Positions 39,045 to 47,625 of a stretch of DNA of 64,000 bases are shown in pieces. How positions within the stretch are numbered: the stretch's first letter is position 1; each line of letters opens with the position of its first letter. The notes beneath the pieces are model-generated. The model searched no databases, was not told the DNA's origin, and worked only from the letters and a program-made list of their open reading frames with translations. Origin of the DNA: VRUE01 sp963824215 (lineage in GTDB: Bacteria; Actinomycetota; Thermoleophilia; Solirubrobacterales; 70-9); the NCBI GenBank assembly GCA_963824215.1, contig CAWGOE010000004.1, positions 1,237,786-1,301,785 of the forward strand, given 5' to 3'. The position numbers and the translations under genes were made by a program.

Positions 39045-39884
39045 ATGGATAGCCTGCCCGGCGTGAAACGCCTCTCCGCAGCGGCAATCGTGGCCGCGAC
39101 CCTCTTGCTGGGAAGCCTGGCGGCGACCGCCGGTGGGGCGCCCGGCGGAGCCTCTCCCGGCGACGCGGGGGCAGATGACGACAACCCCTGCACGGGGCCG
39201 GGTTCCGGACACCTGCTCTGCCCCGACCTGCGCGTCGGCCCCGCCGAAGACCTCTTCGTCGTGCGACACGGCGGCGGCTACGGATACGGCGGCGGCGCCC
39301 GGCTCTATGGCGGCAACGACATCCGCTCGCGCGGTCGCGGACCGATCGAGCTACGCGGCCGCCGCTACAAGCGCAACTGGATGCACGCCAACCAGGCGAT
39401 CTACCGGGCCGGCGGCGGCGTCGCGATCTTCCGTACCGACGCCCAGCTCCACTTCTACAACGTCGGCTATGAGTTCGGCGGCTCCTACTGGAAGGTCCAC
39501 GACCCGCTCAGCATGGAGATCTGGTCGCTCGACGAGGGGCGCCAGCCGCTGCTCCGCGTGCGCAAGGGCCCGAAGGTCTTCTACTGCTTCCGTGACCTCG
39601 CCCGCACGCGGCCGGGTGGGCACTCGCCGAGCTTCCCGGTCTACCCCGCCTGCAACCAAAATCCGAATCGCCAGCGGGTGACGCTCGGCACCTCGGTCGG
39701 CTGGTCGGACATCTATCCCTCCGACTACGACCGCCAGTGGGTCAACGTCAGCGGCCTGCGCGGCTGTTACGCCTTCGTCATGCGGGTCGACCCGAAGAAC
39801 CTCCTCTACGAGGAGCACGAGAACAACAACCGCTCGGTGCGGATCATCCGCCTGCCCTACCGCGACGGTCCGCAACACTGCTGA
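39045..39884 (+). CDS. Secreted lysyl-oxidase-like domain protein, copper site degenerate
   Basis: 279 residues with a signal peptide (KRLSAAAIVAATLLLGSLAATAGG; a GTG at 39063 is an alternative start). The body matches the layout of lysyl oxidase domains: GRGPIELRG, then WKVHDPLSMEIWSLDE where the copper motif normally sits, then YDRQWVNVSGLRGCYAFVMRVDPKNLLYEEHENNNRSVRI, which is the conserved C-terminal part. Only one His remains in the place where HxHxH is expected, so copper binding and oxidase activity are doubtful. Confidence 0.65.
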   Translation: MDSLPGVKRLSAAAIVAATLLLGSLAATAGGAPGGASPGDAGADDDNPCTGPGSGHLLCPDLRVGPAEDLFVVRHGGGYGYGGGARLYGGNDIRSRGRGPIELRGRRYKRNWMHANQAIYRAGGGVAIFRTDAQLHFYNVGYEFGGSYWKVHDPLSMEIWSLDEGRQPLLRVRKGPKVFYCFRDLARTRPGGHSPSFPVYPACNQNPNRQRVTLGTSVGWSDIYPSDYDRQWVNVSGLRGCYAFVMRVDPKNLLYEEHENNNRSVRIIRLPYRDGPQHC

Positions 39885-39909
39885 GCGGTACGGGCGTAGC
39901 CTTCGCGGA

Positions 39910-41295
39910 GTGGAAAGCCACTTCCAAATGACGCTCGGATGGAAGATGGCAATCGCCGGCGCGGCGATCGTGTTGCCGGCCGCCGGGTTCGCCTTGCTGC
40001 TGGTCGATCCCGGCATCGACGTCGCCTGGGAGGACCATCCCGCTCACTTCTGGCTCGTCCTGTCCGCGGCCGGCATCACCGCCGCGCTCGCCCACGCCAC
40101 CGACGAGGCCGCGGAGCGCCGCGGCGACCTGCGCCTCAGCCTGGTCTCGCTGACCTTCCTCTGCAGCGCCGGCTTCCTCGGCCTGCACGCCCTCGCCACG
40201 CCCGGCGTCCTGCTCGACGATTCCAGCCTCGGCTTCGTGATCGCGGTCCCGGTCGGCCTCGTCATCGCTTCGGGGATAGCCGTGCTGTCGGCGACCGAGA
40301 GTATCTCGACGCGGATGCGCGGTCTCCCCCCTAGCCGCCGCGGGGGCACGGTGCTTCTGCTTGTCTTGATGGCCGCCTGGGCGGCGGCCACGCTGATCGG
40401 AATCGGGCCCCTCGACGAACCGACCGAGATCGAGCGCGCGAGCGGGACCCTGGCGATCCCAGCGTTCATTGCGGCGACGCTCTACCTCCTCGCAGCGGCC
40501 CGCTACGCCGTGATCGGCGCCAGCGACCCACCGATCCTGGTGCTCGCCGTCGCGATCTCCTTCGTGCTGCTCGGCGAGGCGATGTTGCAAACCGCGTTCT
40601 CGCGCAACTGGCACACCAGCTGGTGGGAGTGGCACGCCTTGATGTTGGCCGCCTTCAGCTTGGTCGCGATCGCCGCCCGCCGCGAGTGGCGCGAGGAGCG
40701 CTTCAGCCCGCTGTACACGAAGGAGACCGCGGGTGGCAAGCGCGAGGTGAGCGTCGTCTTCGCCGACCTGGCCGGGTTCACCTCGTTCTCGGAGGGGCGC
40801 GACCCGGCGCAGGTCACCGACATGCTCAACGCCTACTTCGAGCGAGCGATCCCGCCCGTCGTCGAAGAGCACGGCGGCGACGTCGAGCGGCTGATGGGCG
40901 ACGCGCTGATGGCCACCTTCAATACCCGTGGTGACCAGCCCGATCACGCCAGGCGGGCGGCGGCCGCGGCGCTGGCGATCCGCGATGCGACCGCGGCCGT
41001 CGCCACTGAGAACCCTGGCTGGCCGCGCTTCCGCGTCGGCGTCAATAGCGGCGACGCGCTGGTTGGCGTGCTCGGCGCCGCCGGCGGTCGCAGCTACACC
41101 GTGATCGGCGACGCGGTCAATTCCGCCTCGCGCTTGGAGTCCGCCGCTCCGGTCGGCGAGGTGGCGATCGGCGCCGTCACCCTGCGCGCCCTCTCCGGGG
41201 CGCGGACCAGGGCGTTGGGCGCGATCAAGGTAAAGGGACGGCGGCAGCCCCTCGACGCCTACGTCTTGGAAGCGCTGCCGCCGGGCTCCGACTGA
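39910..41295 (+). CDS. Membrane-bound class III adenylate/guanylate cyclase
   Basis: A 461-residue protein with about seven membrane helices in residues 12-255 and a cytoplasmic cyclase domain from about residue 275. The domain has VSVVFADLAGFTSFSEG (first metal Asp), VERLMGDALMATFN (second Asp), VGVNSGDALVGVLG and GDAVNSASRLES (transition-state Asn and Arg). The N-terminal region is not a known sensor to me and may be a MASE-like domain. Its 3' end overlaps the convergent Sua5-type gene by 37 bases. Confidence 0.9.
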   Translation: MESHFQMTLGWKMAIAGAAIVLPAAGFALLLVDPGIDVAWEDHPAHFWLVLSAAGITAALAHATDEAAERRGDLRLSLVSLTFLCSAGFLGLHALATPGVLLDDSSLGFVIAVPVGLVIASGIAVLSATESISTRMRGLPPSRRGGTVLLLVLMAAWAAATLIGIGPLDEPTEIERASGTLAIPAFIAATLYLLAAARYAVIGASDPPILVLAVAISFVLLGEAMLQTAFSRNWHTSWWEWHALMLAAFSLVAIAARREWREERFSPLYTKETAGGKREVSVVFADLAGFTSFSEGRDPAQVTDMLNAYFERAIPPVVEEHGGDVERLMGDALMATFNTRGDQPDHARRAAAAALAIRDATAAVATENPGWPRFRVGVNSGDALVGVLGAAGGRSYTVIGDAVNSASRLESAAPVGEVAIGAVTLRALSGARTRALGAIKVKGRRQPLDAYVLEALPPGSD

Positions 41296-41933
41296 GCCGA
41301 GGCAACCCCAGCCAAGCGTTTCTCCAGCTCGGCCCGGCCGACGGCGCCCTCGCGCAATACCCACCACTCGCCGCTCTGATCGAAGGCGGTCAAATCGACG
41401 ACGCTCGAGGGTTCGCCGGTCAGCTCGCCGCCGTCGATCGCCAGGTCCACCTCGTCGACGATCTGCGCCGGGACCTGCGCGTAGCTGCCGGTTGCCGGCT
41501 CGCCGCTGCGATTGGCCGAGGTCTGGAAGAGCGGGCACATCGCGCCCGCCAACGGCCCCCCGATCAGGCGGACGCCCAAGCGCGCCGGGTCCTCACGGCA
41601 GGCGAGTGGGTAGCGGCCCCGCGGGTTGGCGACAACCAGGGTGAGCGGCCCCGGGAGCAGGGCGCCCACCGCGTCGCGAGTGCGCGGCCCAAGCCCCTCG
41701 ACCAGCTCCCGCATCGCCAGCGGCGAGAGGTACATCACGGCCGAGGGTTTGCCGTCGTCGCGCCCCTTGATCCGGTGGATGCGCGCGATCGCGTCCGCGT
41801 CGAGCGGATCGCATGCGAGGCCATAGAGGCCATCGGCCGGGAAGAGGGCGACGCCGCCCCCGGCGATCGTCCGCTCCAGCGCAGCACGGACTGCCTGTGC
41901 CCCATTCCCCACTATCGACACCACCTCGGTCAT
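41259..41933 (-). CDS. L-threonylcarbamoyladenylate synthase (Sua5/TsaC family)
   Basis: This enzyme makes the activated threonylcarbamoyl group for the t6A37 modification of ANN-decoding tRNAs. The YrdC domain begins after residue 10, with ALFPADGLYGLACD, RIHRIKGRDDGKPSAVMYLSP, LLPGPLTLVV, GVRLIGGPLA and TSANRSGEPATGS. At 224 residues it has no C-terminal Sua5 domain. It lies 61 bases after prmC. Confidence 0.9.
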   Translation of the reverse strand: MTEVVSIVGNGAQAVRAALERTIAGGGVALFPADGLYGLACDPLDADAIARIHRIKGRDDGKPSAVMYLSPLAMRELVEGLGPRTRDAVGALLPGPLTLVVANPRGRYPLACREDPARLGVRLIGGPLAGAMCPLFQTSANRSGEPATGSYAQVPAQIVDEVDLAIDGGELTGEPSSVVDLTAFDQSGEWWVLREGAVGRAELEKRLAGVASAQSEPGGSASKT

Positions 41934-41994
41934 GACCCCGCCCCTGGCGACTTAGCCCCCGTAGATGAACGGTAACTCGCCAGGGCCCCCCTTT

Positions 41995-42831
41995 TCATCT
42001 GCGCCCCCAGACGACGCGCGGGATGCCGGCGAGGTCAGCGCGCGTCTCGACCGTGGTGAAGCCAACCTCGATGAGCATCTCGCCCACGGCATGGGCTTGC
42101 CCGATACCCACCTCAAGCGCAAGCGCCGGCGCCACCGTTGCCGCGACGGGGATCGCGGCCCGCAGCACGTCGAGACCGTCCGGCCCGGCGAGCAGCGCCT
42201 CGCGCGGCTCCCACTTCGTCACCTCCGGCTCCAGCCCCACCCATTCCCGCTCGGCGACGTAGGGCAGGTTGGCGACGATCAGGTCGAGCTCGCCGCATTC
42301 GGGCGGCAAAGTCCCCTCGACGAACGTGACGCGATCCTCCAGGTCAAGTTGCCGCGCGTTGGCGCGGGCGACTTCCAGCGCCGCCGCCGAGATGTCGGTG
42401 GCAATCAGCTCGCAGCCGGGCAGCTCGGCGGCGATTGCCAGCGCGATCGCCCCCGAGCCAGTGCCGATGTCGAGCACCCGGGCCGGGCGCAGCTCCAAGG
42501 CCAGCTCGACCAGGAGCTCGGTCTCTGGCCGCGGAACCAAGACGCGTCGATCGACCGCTAGCTCGATCGAGCGGAAGCCTTTGCGGCCGAGGATGTAGGC
42601 GACCGGCTCACGCCGCAACCGCCGGCGCACCATCTCGCCGAATCGCCTACCGGCGTCCGCGGGAATGCCATCCTCCGGGCTTGCCGCAAGACGCGCGCGA
42701 TCCCAGCCGGTGGCCTCGGCGAGCAACAGTTCAGCGTCAAGCCGCGGCGAGTCAGCTCCGACGGCGGCAAGAGCATCGGTCGATGCAGCAATGGCATCGC
42801 GCACACTGCCGGCCGTGACCGCATCCGACAT
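41995..42831 (-). CDS. prmC: Release factor glutamine methyltransferase
   Basis: PrmC methylates the glutamine of the GGQ motif in RF1 and RF2. The 278-residue protein has the SAM site VLDIGTGSGAIALAIA, and NLPY (NxPY) in LIVANLPYVAERE as the catalytic motif that binds the substrate glutamine. The chosen ATG at 42831 lies within the left arm of tail hairpin D3, so the first codons MSDAVT come from the element. Genes for prfA and prmC are adjacent, a common arrangement. Confidence 0.93.
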   Translation of the reverse strand: MSDAVTAGSVRDAIAASTDALAAVGADSPRLDAELLLAEATGWDRARLAASPEDGIPADAGRRFGEMVRRRLRREPVAYILGRKGFRSIELAVDRRVLVPRPETELLVELALELRPARVLDIGTGSGAIALAIAAELPGCELIATDISAAALEVARANARQLDLEDRVTFVEGTLPPECGELDLIVANLPYVAEREWVGLEPEVTKWEPREALLAGPDGLDVLRAAIPVAATVAPALALEVGIGQAHAVGEMLIEVGFTTVETRADLAGIPRVVWGRR

Positions 42832-42870
42832 TCGCCCCACCCCGCTGTGGTGAATGTCGGATGCGGTCAC
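42815..42870. repeat. Tail hairpin, family D copy 3
   Basis: Arms 42815-42836 and 42849-42870 pair with one extra base on one side; GCATCCGACATTC is shared with the other family D copies, and the outer GTGACC is site-specific. The right arm holds the prfA TGA, and the left arm holds, on the minus strand, the prmC ATG. So the element joins the two genes across a single hairpin. Confidence 0.83.
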
Positions 42871-43937
42871 GCGGCGGACGCTGCCGCAGCCTCGAGGCGC
42901 TGCCGCTTCTCCTCCGCCGCCAACGCGTCGGTGAAGTCCGACAGATCCCCGGCCAGAACAGCGTCGATGTTGTGCGAGGTCAGCTTGATCCGGTGGTCGG
43001 TGACGCGACCCTGGGGGAAGTTGTAGGTGCGGACCTTCTCGGAGCGCTCGCCGCTGCCAACCTGGGCCTTGCGCTCGGCCGCCACCTTCGCCTGCTGCTC
43101 GGCCAGCTCGCGCTCGTACAGCCGCGCCCGCAGGACCCGCATCGCCTTCTCACGGTTCTGCAACTGCGACTTCTCGTCCTGCATCGAGACGACGATGCCG
43201 CTCGGCTTATGCGTGATCCGCACCGCCGAGTCGGTCGTGTTCACCGACTGCCCCCCGGGGCCCGAGGAGCGATAAACGTCGACCTGCAGGTCGTTCTGGT
43301 CGACCTCGACCTCAACCTCCTCCGCCTCCGGAAGCACAGCGACGGTCGCGGTGGAGGTGTGGATGCGGCCCTGGGACTCGGTCTCGGGCACCCGCTGGAC
43401 GCGATGGGTGCCACCCTCGAACTTGAAGATCGAGTAGGCGCCCTCGCCCTTAACGGCGAGGGTCACCTCCTTGAAGCCACCGACCTCCGCAACCGATTGC
43501 GAGAGCACCTCGGCGCCGAAGCCGCGCTCCTCGGCGTAGCGCGCAAGCATCTTGTAGAGGTCGCCGGCAAACAGCGCCGCCTCGTCGCCGCCGGTGCCGG
43601 CGCGGATCTCGACCAGGACGTTCTTGTCGTCGTTGGGGTCGCGCTCGACCATCGCCAAGCGAATCTCCTCTTCGAGCTTCCCCAGCCGCGCCGGCGCCTC
43701 TTCGGCCACCTTGCGCAGTTCAGCGTCCTCCCCCTCCTCCAACAGCTCCCGCGCCCCCTCAAGATCATCCTTAAGCGTCTTGTACTCAGCCGCCAACACC
43801 TGCGCCGGCTGCAGTTCCCGATACTCCCGCCCCACCTCGGCGTAGCGCTGCCGGTCCGAGATCACCCCGGGGTCTGACATCAGCTTCTCCAACTCGGAGA
43901 ACCGAGCTTCAATCTGTTCGACGAGCGACTCGATCAC
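42867..43937 (-). CDS. prfA: Peptide chain release factor 1
   Basis: RF1 reads UAA and UAG. GTG at 43937 gives 356 residues, the usual size. The GGQ loop is SSGPGGQSVNTTDSAVRITH, and the RF1-specific codon-reading loop and the C-terminal RTYNFPQGRVTDHRI follow. The tail is Ala/Glu-rich. It is downstream of the DUF1385 gene, separated from it by tail hairpin B1. Confidence 0.96.
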   Translation of the reverse strand: MIESLVEQIEARFSELEKLMSDPGVISDRQRYAEVGREYRELQPAQVLAAEYKTLKDDLEGARELLEEGEDAELRKVAEEAPARLGKLEEEIRLAMVERDPNDDKNVLVEIRAGTGGDEAALFAGDLYKMLARYAEERGFGAEVLSQSVAEVGGFKEVTLAVKGEGAYSIFKFEGGTHRVQRVPETESQGRIHTSTATVAVLPEAEEVEVEVDQNDLQVDVYRSSGPGGQSVNTTDSAVRITHKPSGIVVSMQDEKSQLQNREKAMRVLRARLYERELAEQQAKVAAERKAQVGSGERSEKVRTYNFPQGRVTDHRIKLTSHNIDAVLAGDLSDFTDALAAEEKRQRLEAAAASAA

Positions 43938-43960
43938 AGCCGTGAACCATAGGCGCCCCT

Positions 43961-44107
43961 CGGGCGGGTGGCGTCGGCGTCGGGTGTCCTCGCAGCAGCG
44001 GCGTCCTCTTTTTCGCCCCAACAGCGAACTCAGACGGCCGCCCGGCGCTACTGGCGAAAAACCCAGCAAAGCGAGGACACCCGACGCCGACGCCAGGACC
44101 CGCCCGC
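43961..44107. repeat. Tail hairpin, family B copy 1
   Basis: A perfect 23-bp inner arm (43971-43993 and 44071-44093) is extended by a bulged outer arm GGCGGGT/ACCCGCC. Inside, on the plus strand, lie GGCGTCCTCTTTTTCGCC and GGCGAAAAACCCAGCAA. It starts 10 bases after the stop of the DUF1385 gene. The core and parts of the arms (GGGTGTCCTCGC) match copy 2; the mid-arm sequence differs but stays complementary. Confidence 0.86.
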
Positions 44108-44116
44108 CGTTACGCC

Positions 44117-45124
44117 CTAAGCGACGATCTCTATGGGAGACTCGCCGGCCTCAGCCGGCTTCTCCTCCGCCAACACCTTCTCCAGCGCCGCGATCGCCAC
44201 CGCCAGCTGCTCTTCGTCGGGCTCGCGCGTGGTCAGGTTCTGCAGCATCAGGCCCGGCCACATCACCGCCCGCACCCAGCGTTTGCGGCGGTTTTTGCCG
44301 GCCCACTTGATCACCTCATAGGAAAGGCCGGCGATCAGCGGGATGCCGAGGATGCGCGAAGCGAGCAGCCAGTACCAGGCGGGCAGCCCGATCGGGGCGA
44401 AGACGAAGATCGCCAGCACCATCACGATCAGCAGGAAGCTGGTGCCACAGCGTGGATGCAGGCGCGAGTAGAGCTTCGCCCGCGCGGGAACGAGCTCGTC
44501 TTCAGCCTCATAGCAGGAGATCGTCTTGTGCTCCGCGCCGTGGTACTCGAAGACCCGGCGCAGGTCGGGCAGTTTGCTGATCACGACGATGTAGCCGATG
44601 AAGATCGCCGTGCGCAGGATGCCCTCGACCAGCCAGAAGAGGAAGGCATTGCCGAGCTGGTCCTTGATCAGGCTGGTCAAGCCGACCGGGACGACGAAGA
44701 AGAGGCCGATCGAGAGGGCCAGCGAGAGCGCGATCGTCAGCCCCCAGATCCAGCCGCCGATCTCTTCCTTCTTGCCCTCGTCGTCCTCCTCCATTTGCGC
44801 GTTTGCCGAGATCGCCAGGGCACGAAAGCCGATCTTCAGCGACTCGCCGAGGGCAACGACGCCACGGATCACGGGCACGCGCCAGAGGCGGTGGCGCTTC
44901 GCCCACGGCACCAAAGCTTCGGAGCTGATCTCTACCTGGCCCTCAGGATTGCGCACGGCAACCGCCCAGGTCGAGACGCCGCGCATCATCACTCCCTCGA
45001 GCACCGCCTGGCCGCCGACCGGCGCGTCGCGCTTGGCGACCAAGGCGCCATCGGGCATGCGCAGCGGATCGGCCCCGTTTGAGGAAGCAGCCTCAGGCGG
45101 CGGAGAGGCTGTCTCCGCGGCCAT
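44117..45124 (-). CDS. DUF1385 (YqhQ-like) membrane protein
   Basis: A 335-residue protein of the YqhQ family. It opens with a cytosolic region GGQAVLEGVMMRGVSTWAVAVRNPEG, then five predicted membrane helices (about 125-145, 150-170, 175-195, 230-250 and 255-275) and a cytosolic tail. FEYHGAEHKTISCYEAEDEL and SRLHPRCGTSFLLIVM are the signature blocks. Function is unknown, but its place between rpmE and prfA is conserved in actinobacteria. Confidence 0.9.
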   Translation of the reverse strand: MAAETASPPPEAASSNGADPLRMPDGALVAKRDAPVGGQAVLEGVMMRGVSTWAVAVRNPEGQVEISSEALVPWAKRHRLWRVPVIRGVVALGESLKIGFRALAISANAQMEEDDEGKKEEIGGWIWGLTIALSLALSIGLFFVVPVGLTSLIKDQLGNAFLFWLVEGILRTAIFIGYIVVISKLPDLRRVFEYHGAEHKTISCYEAEDELVPARAKLYSRLHPRCGTSFLLIVMVLAIFVFAPIGLPAWYWLLASRILGIPLIAGLSYEVIKWAGKNRRKRWVRAVMWPGLMLQNLTTREPDEEQLAVAIAALEKVLAEEKPAEAGESPIEIVA

Positions 45125-45127
45125 GGC

Positions 45128-45343
45128 TTACTTGGAGGCCTTGGCGTGCTTCGCCGCGCGCCGCTGGAACCGCTCTACCCGGCCACCGGTGTCGACCAGC
45201 TTCTGCTTGCCGGTGTAGAAGGGGTGGCACTCCGAGCAGAGCTCGACGTGCAGATCCTCCACGGTGGAGCGGGTGTAGAACTGGTTGCCGCACGAGCAAT
45301 GCACGTTGGCGAGCTTGTACTCGGGATGAATTCCTGCCTTCAT
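45128..45343 (-). CDS. rpmE: 50S ribosomal protein L31
   Basis: ATG at 45343 gives 71 residues (MKAGIHPEYKLANVHCSC). Zinc-binding cysteines occur in HCSCGN and LCSEC, so it is the zinc-containing L31 form and not the zinc-independent paralog. The C-terminal HPFYTGKQKLVDTGGRVERF is conserved. It ends 3 bases before the DUF1385 start. Confidence 0.95.
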   Translation of the reverse strand: MKAGIHPEYKLANVHCSCGNQFYTRSTVEDLHVELCSECHPFYTGKQKLVDTGGRVERFQRRAAKHAKASK

Positions 45344-45380
45344 TGCCAACAAGTCTAGAGAAGTGCGCAAGCTCATCGCT

Positions 45381-45407
45381 CAGGGCTTGGGAAAGTCTTA
45401 AGCCCTG
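45381..45407. promoter_or_regulatory. Hairpin in the divergent rpmE/GGDEF gene spacer
   Basis: CAGGGCTT and AAGCCCTG form an 8-bp stem round an 11-base loop, midway between the starts of rpmE and the GGDEF protein. It could be an operator or leader hairpin. It does not match the c-di-GMP riboswitch consensus. Confidence 0.3.
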
Positions 45408-45421
45408 CCGATAGCTGAGGA

Positions 45422-46951
45422 ATGACGCCTGGCCAAACCACTGTGCCCGATACGGGGCTCGCGCGCGGTGTGCGGATCGCGCTCACGGTGCTCCTGCTCG
45501 GCGGCACCGCGCTCGTCGCCGCCCACTACTGGCTGGGCATCGGCGACGCACTGCACGGCGTCATCGTCACCGCCGTCTACAGCGGCGTTGTGCTCGGCGC
45601 TGGCCTCGCCTGCCTTGCCAGGGCCTCTGCCTTTGGGCGCGAGCACAGGGCATGGATCCTGCTCGGCCTCGCGATCCTCGCCTGGGGCGCCGCCGAGGTT
45701 TACTGGGCGATCGCGATCGAAGACAACCCCGGCGCCCCCTACCCCTCGCCGGCGGACGTCGGCTATCTCGCCTTCTACCCGCTTGCCTACGCCGGCCTGA
45801 TCTTGTTGGTTCGCGCGCGCGCCCAAGAAATCAACTGGCGCCTCTGGATGGATGGCCTGATTGCGGCGCTGGGCACCGCCGCCCTCGGCACGGCCTTCGT
45901 CTTCGACTACATCGCTGGAAAGACCGAAGGCAGCGCGATCGAAATCGCGACGACCCTCGCCTATCCGCTCGGCGACATCGGCATGCTGGCATTGGTCATC
46001 GGCGTGGTTGCCCTTACTGGGTGGCGACCCGGCCGCACCTGGTCGCTGCTGCTGGCGGGACTTGCAGCGCTGGTGATCGCCGACATCGCCTACACGCTGC
46101 AGCTGACCGAAGAAGCCATTCCGGGTGGCAGCTGGGTGGAACCGGTCTACCTGATCGCTGCGGTCTGCCTCGGCGGGTCCGTGTGGCAGCCGACGGCGGC
46201 GGACGACATCAGCTCGCCCAGGGAGCAGCGCCGCGAGATGGTCGTGCCCGCAGTCTTCGCCGGGGTGATGATCGGGCTCTTCACGATCCAGTACTTCAGC
46301 GCCACTGGCAGCCTCTCCACGGTGCTCTGGGCGGCGACGATGACCGCCGTGGTCGTGCGCCTGGGAATGAGCGACCGCGAGAACCGCGAGCTGCTCGAGC
46401 AGGTTCGGACCGACGCACTCACCGGGCTCGGCAACCAGGGGCGGATGCAGGTCGACCTGCCGATCCGCGTCGCCCAGGCGAGCGAGAGCGAGCCAATCTC
46501 GTTGCTGCTCTTCGACCTCAATGGCTTCAAGCACTACAACGACACCTTCGGCCACCCGGCCGGCGATGAGCTGCTCGTCCGTTTCGGCGCGGCGTTGAGA
46601 GACGCGGTCGGGGAGGACGGGGATGCGTACCGAGTCGGCGGCGACGAGTTCTGCGTGCTGCTCACCTGCGATCGGGAGCGCTTCGACGAGGTGAGCAAGG
46701 CGACCGCCCAAGCGCTGACCGCCACCGGCCCGGGATTCGCCGTCAGCTCTGCCTGGGGAGCGGTCGAGGTGCCGACCGAGGAGGCCGAGGCCGGGGCTGC
46801 GCTGCAACTGGCGGACACGCGCATGTACGCACAGAAGGAGTCACGACGACTTGCTCATGCAGAGCTGCTCGAACCGACCGTGACCGCGGTCGGGCGCGAG
46901 CAGGGCGACGAAGAAGCCGCGTCCCTCCCCCGCCCGGCTACTCAGAGCTGA
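45422..46951 (+). CDS. Diguanylate cyclase with membrane N-terminus (GGDEF)
   Basis: A 509-residue protein. About eight membrane helices cover residues 18-325, then a GGDEF domain (about 335-480) with DALTGLGNQGRMQVDL, LLLFDLNGFKHYNDTFGHPAGDELLV and YRVGGDEFCVLL. The active-site sequence is intact, so it should make cyclic di-GMP from GTP. The usual inhibitory RxxD site is not visible: the positions before GGDEF read GEDGDAYR. It converges on the TetR gene with a 14-base overlap. Confidence 0.9.
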   Translation: MTPGQTTVPDTGLARGVRIALTVLLLGGTALVAAHYWLGIGDALHGVIVTAVYSGVVLGAGLACLARASAFGREHRAWILLGLAILAWGAAEVYWAIAIEDNPGAPYPSPADVGYLAFYPLAYAGLILLVRARAQEINWRLWMDGLIAALGTAALGTAFVFDYIAGKTEGSAIEIATTLAYPLGDIGMLALVIGVVALTGWRPGRTWSLLLAGLAALVIADIAYTLQLTEEAIPGGSWVEPVYLIAAVCLGGSVWQPTAADDISSPREQRREMVVPAVFAGVMIGLFTIQYFSATGSLSTVLWAATMTAVVVRLGMSDRENRELLEQVRTDALTGLGNQGRMQVDLPIRVAQASESEPISLLLFDLNGFKHYNDTFGHPAGDELLVRFGAALRDAVGEDGDAYRVGGDEFCVLLTCDRERFDEVSKATAQALTATGPGFAVSSAWGAVEVPTEEAEAGAALQLADTRMYAQKESRRLAHAELLEPTVTAVGREQGDEEAASLPRPATQS

Positions 46952-47564
46952 GGCCAGCGAGCAGCGAGTCGAGCGTGCGGCCGACGTCCGCCCGCATCTG
47001 CTCGGGATCGTCAGCGCGAGCCACCAGCATCGCCGCCTCGTCGAGGGCGCCCATCAGCACGTGGGCCAAGGGCCGGATCGGCTGGTCGACGATGGCGCCC
47101 GCGTCGACCGCCGCCTGCAGGGTCGCCTCGATCAGGCCGAGGCCGTGCTCGGAGGCGATCTCCCGCCAGCGGTCCCAGCCGAGCACCGACGGGCCGTCGA
47201 GCAGGACGATCTGTTGCGCCTCGGGCTCGGTGCAGGCCTGCAGGAACATCTCCGCGCCGGCCCGCATCGCCTCGAGCGGCGCTCCTGCTCCCCCCGCCAG
47301 CGCCCCGGCGGCGATTCGTTGCGCCAGTTCAGCCTCGATCCGTTCATACACCGCCTCGAAGAGGCCCTTCTTGCCCTCGAAGTGGTGGTAGAGGGCGCCG
47401 CGGGTGACGCCGGCAGCGCGGACGATCTGCTCGGCGCTGACGCCGGCGTAGCCACGTCTGGCGAAAAGAGGTCGCGCGGCTTCGATCAGCGCCTCGCGCG
47501 TGACCCCTGAGCGCTCAGCCTGCGTGCGCCGCTCCGAATCCTCCGCTTTCGATTTGACATTCAT
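46938..47564 (-). CDS. TetR/AcrR family regulator
   Basis: The helix-turn-helix domain (TREALIEAARPLFARRGYAGVSAEQIVRAAGVTRGALYHHFEGKKGLFEAVY) is standard, and the C-terminal domain is all-alpha. ATG at 47564 is used and lies within a palindrome that is likely its own operator; an upstream TTG at 47606 would add 14 residues. It is divergent from the alpha/beta-hydrolase gene, the probable target. Confidence 0.88.
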   Translation of the reverse strand: MNVKSKAEDSERRTQAERSGVTREALIEAARPLFARRGYAGVSAEQIVRAAGVTRGALYHHFEGKKGLFEAVYERIEAELAQRIAAGALAGGAGAPLEAMRAGAEMFLQACTEPEAQQIVLLDGPSVLGWDRWREIASEHGLGLIEATLQAAVDAGAIVDQPIRPLAHVLMGALDEAAMLVARADDPEQMRADVGRTLDSLLAGLSSE

Positions 47565-47576
47565 ACTGTCTGTATG
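47562..47576. promoter_or_regulatory. TetR operator candidate between regulator and hydrolase
   Basis: CATACTGTCTGTATG is a perfect 5-bp inverted repeat with a 5-base spacer and extends to near-symmetric flanks (TT...AA). It covers the regulator's start codon and lies 50 bases upstream of the hydrolase ATG. Confidence 0.6.
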
Positions 47577-47625
47577 TAACTTACCGCTCCCGTCGGCCGG
47601 AAACAACCCCTTCGAGGAGGACGCA

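Noticed and set aside
42867..44069. Longer prfA start at 44069
   Set aside because: The extra 44 codons run through tail hairpin B1 and are not RF1-like; GTG at 43937 gives the usual length.
45377..45421. Cyclic di-GMP riboswitch before the GGDEF gene
   Set aside because: Only one short hairpin is present; the conserved GEMM segments are missing.
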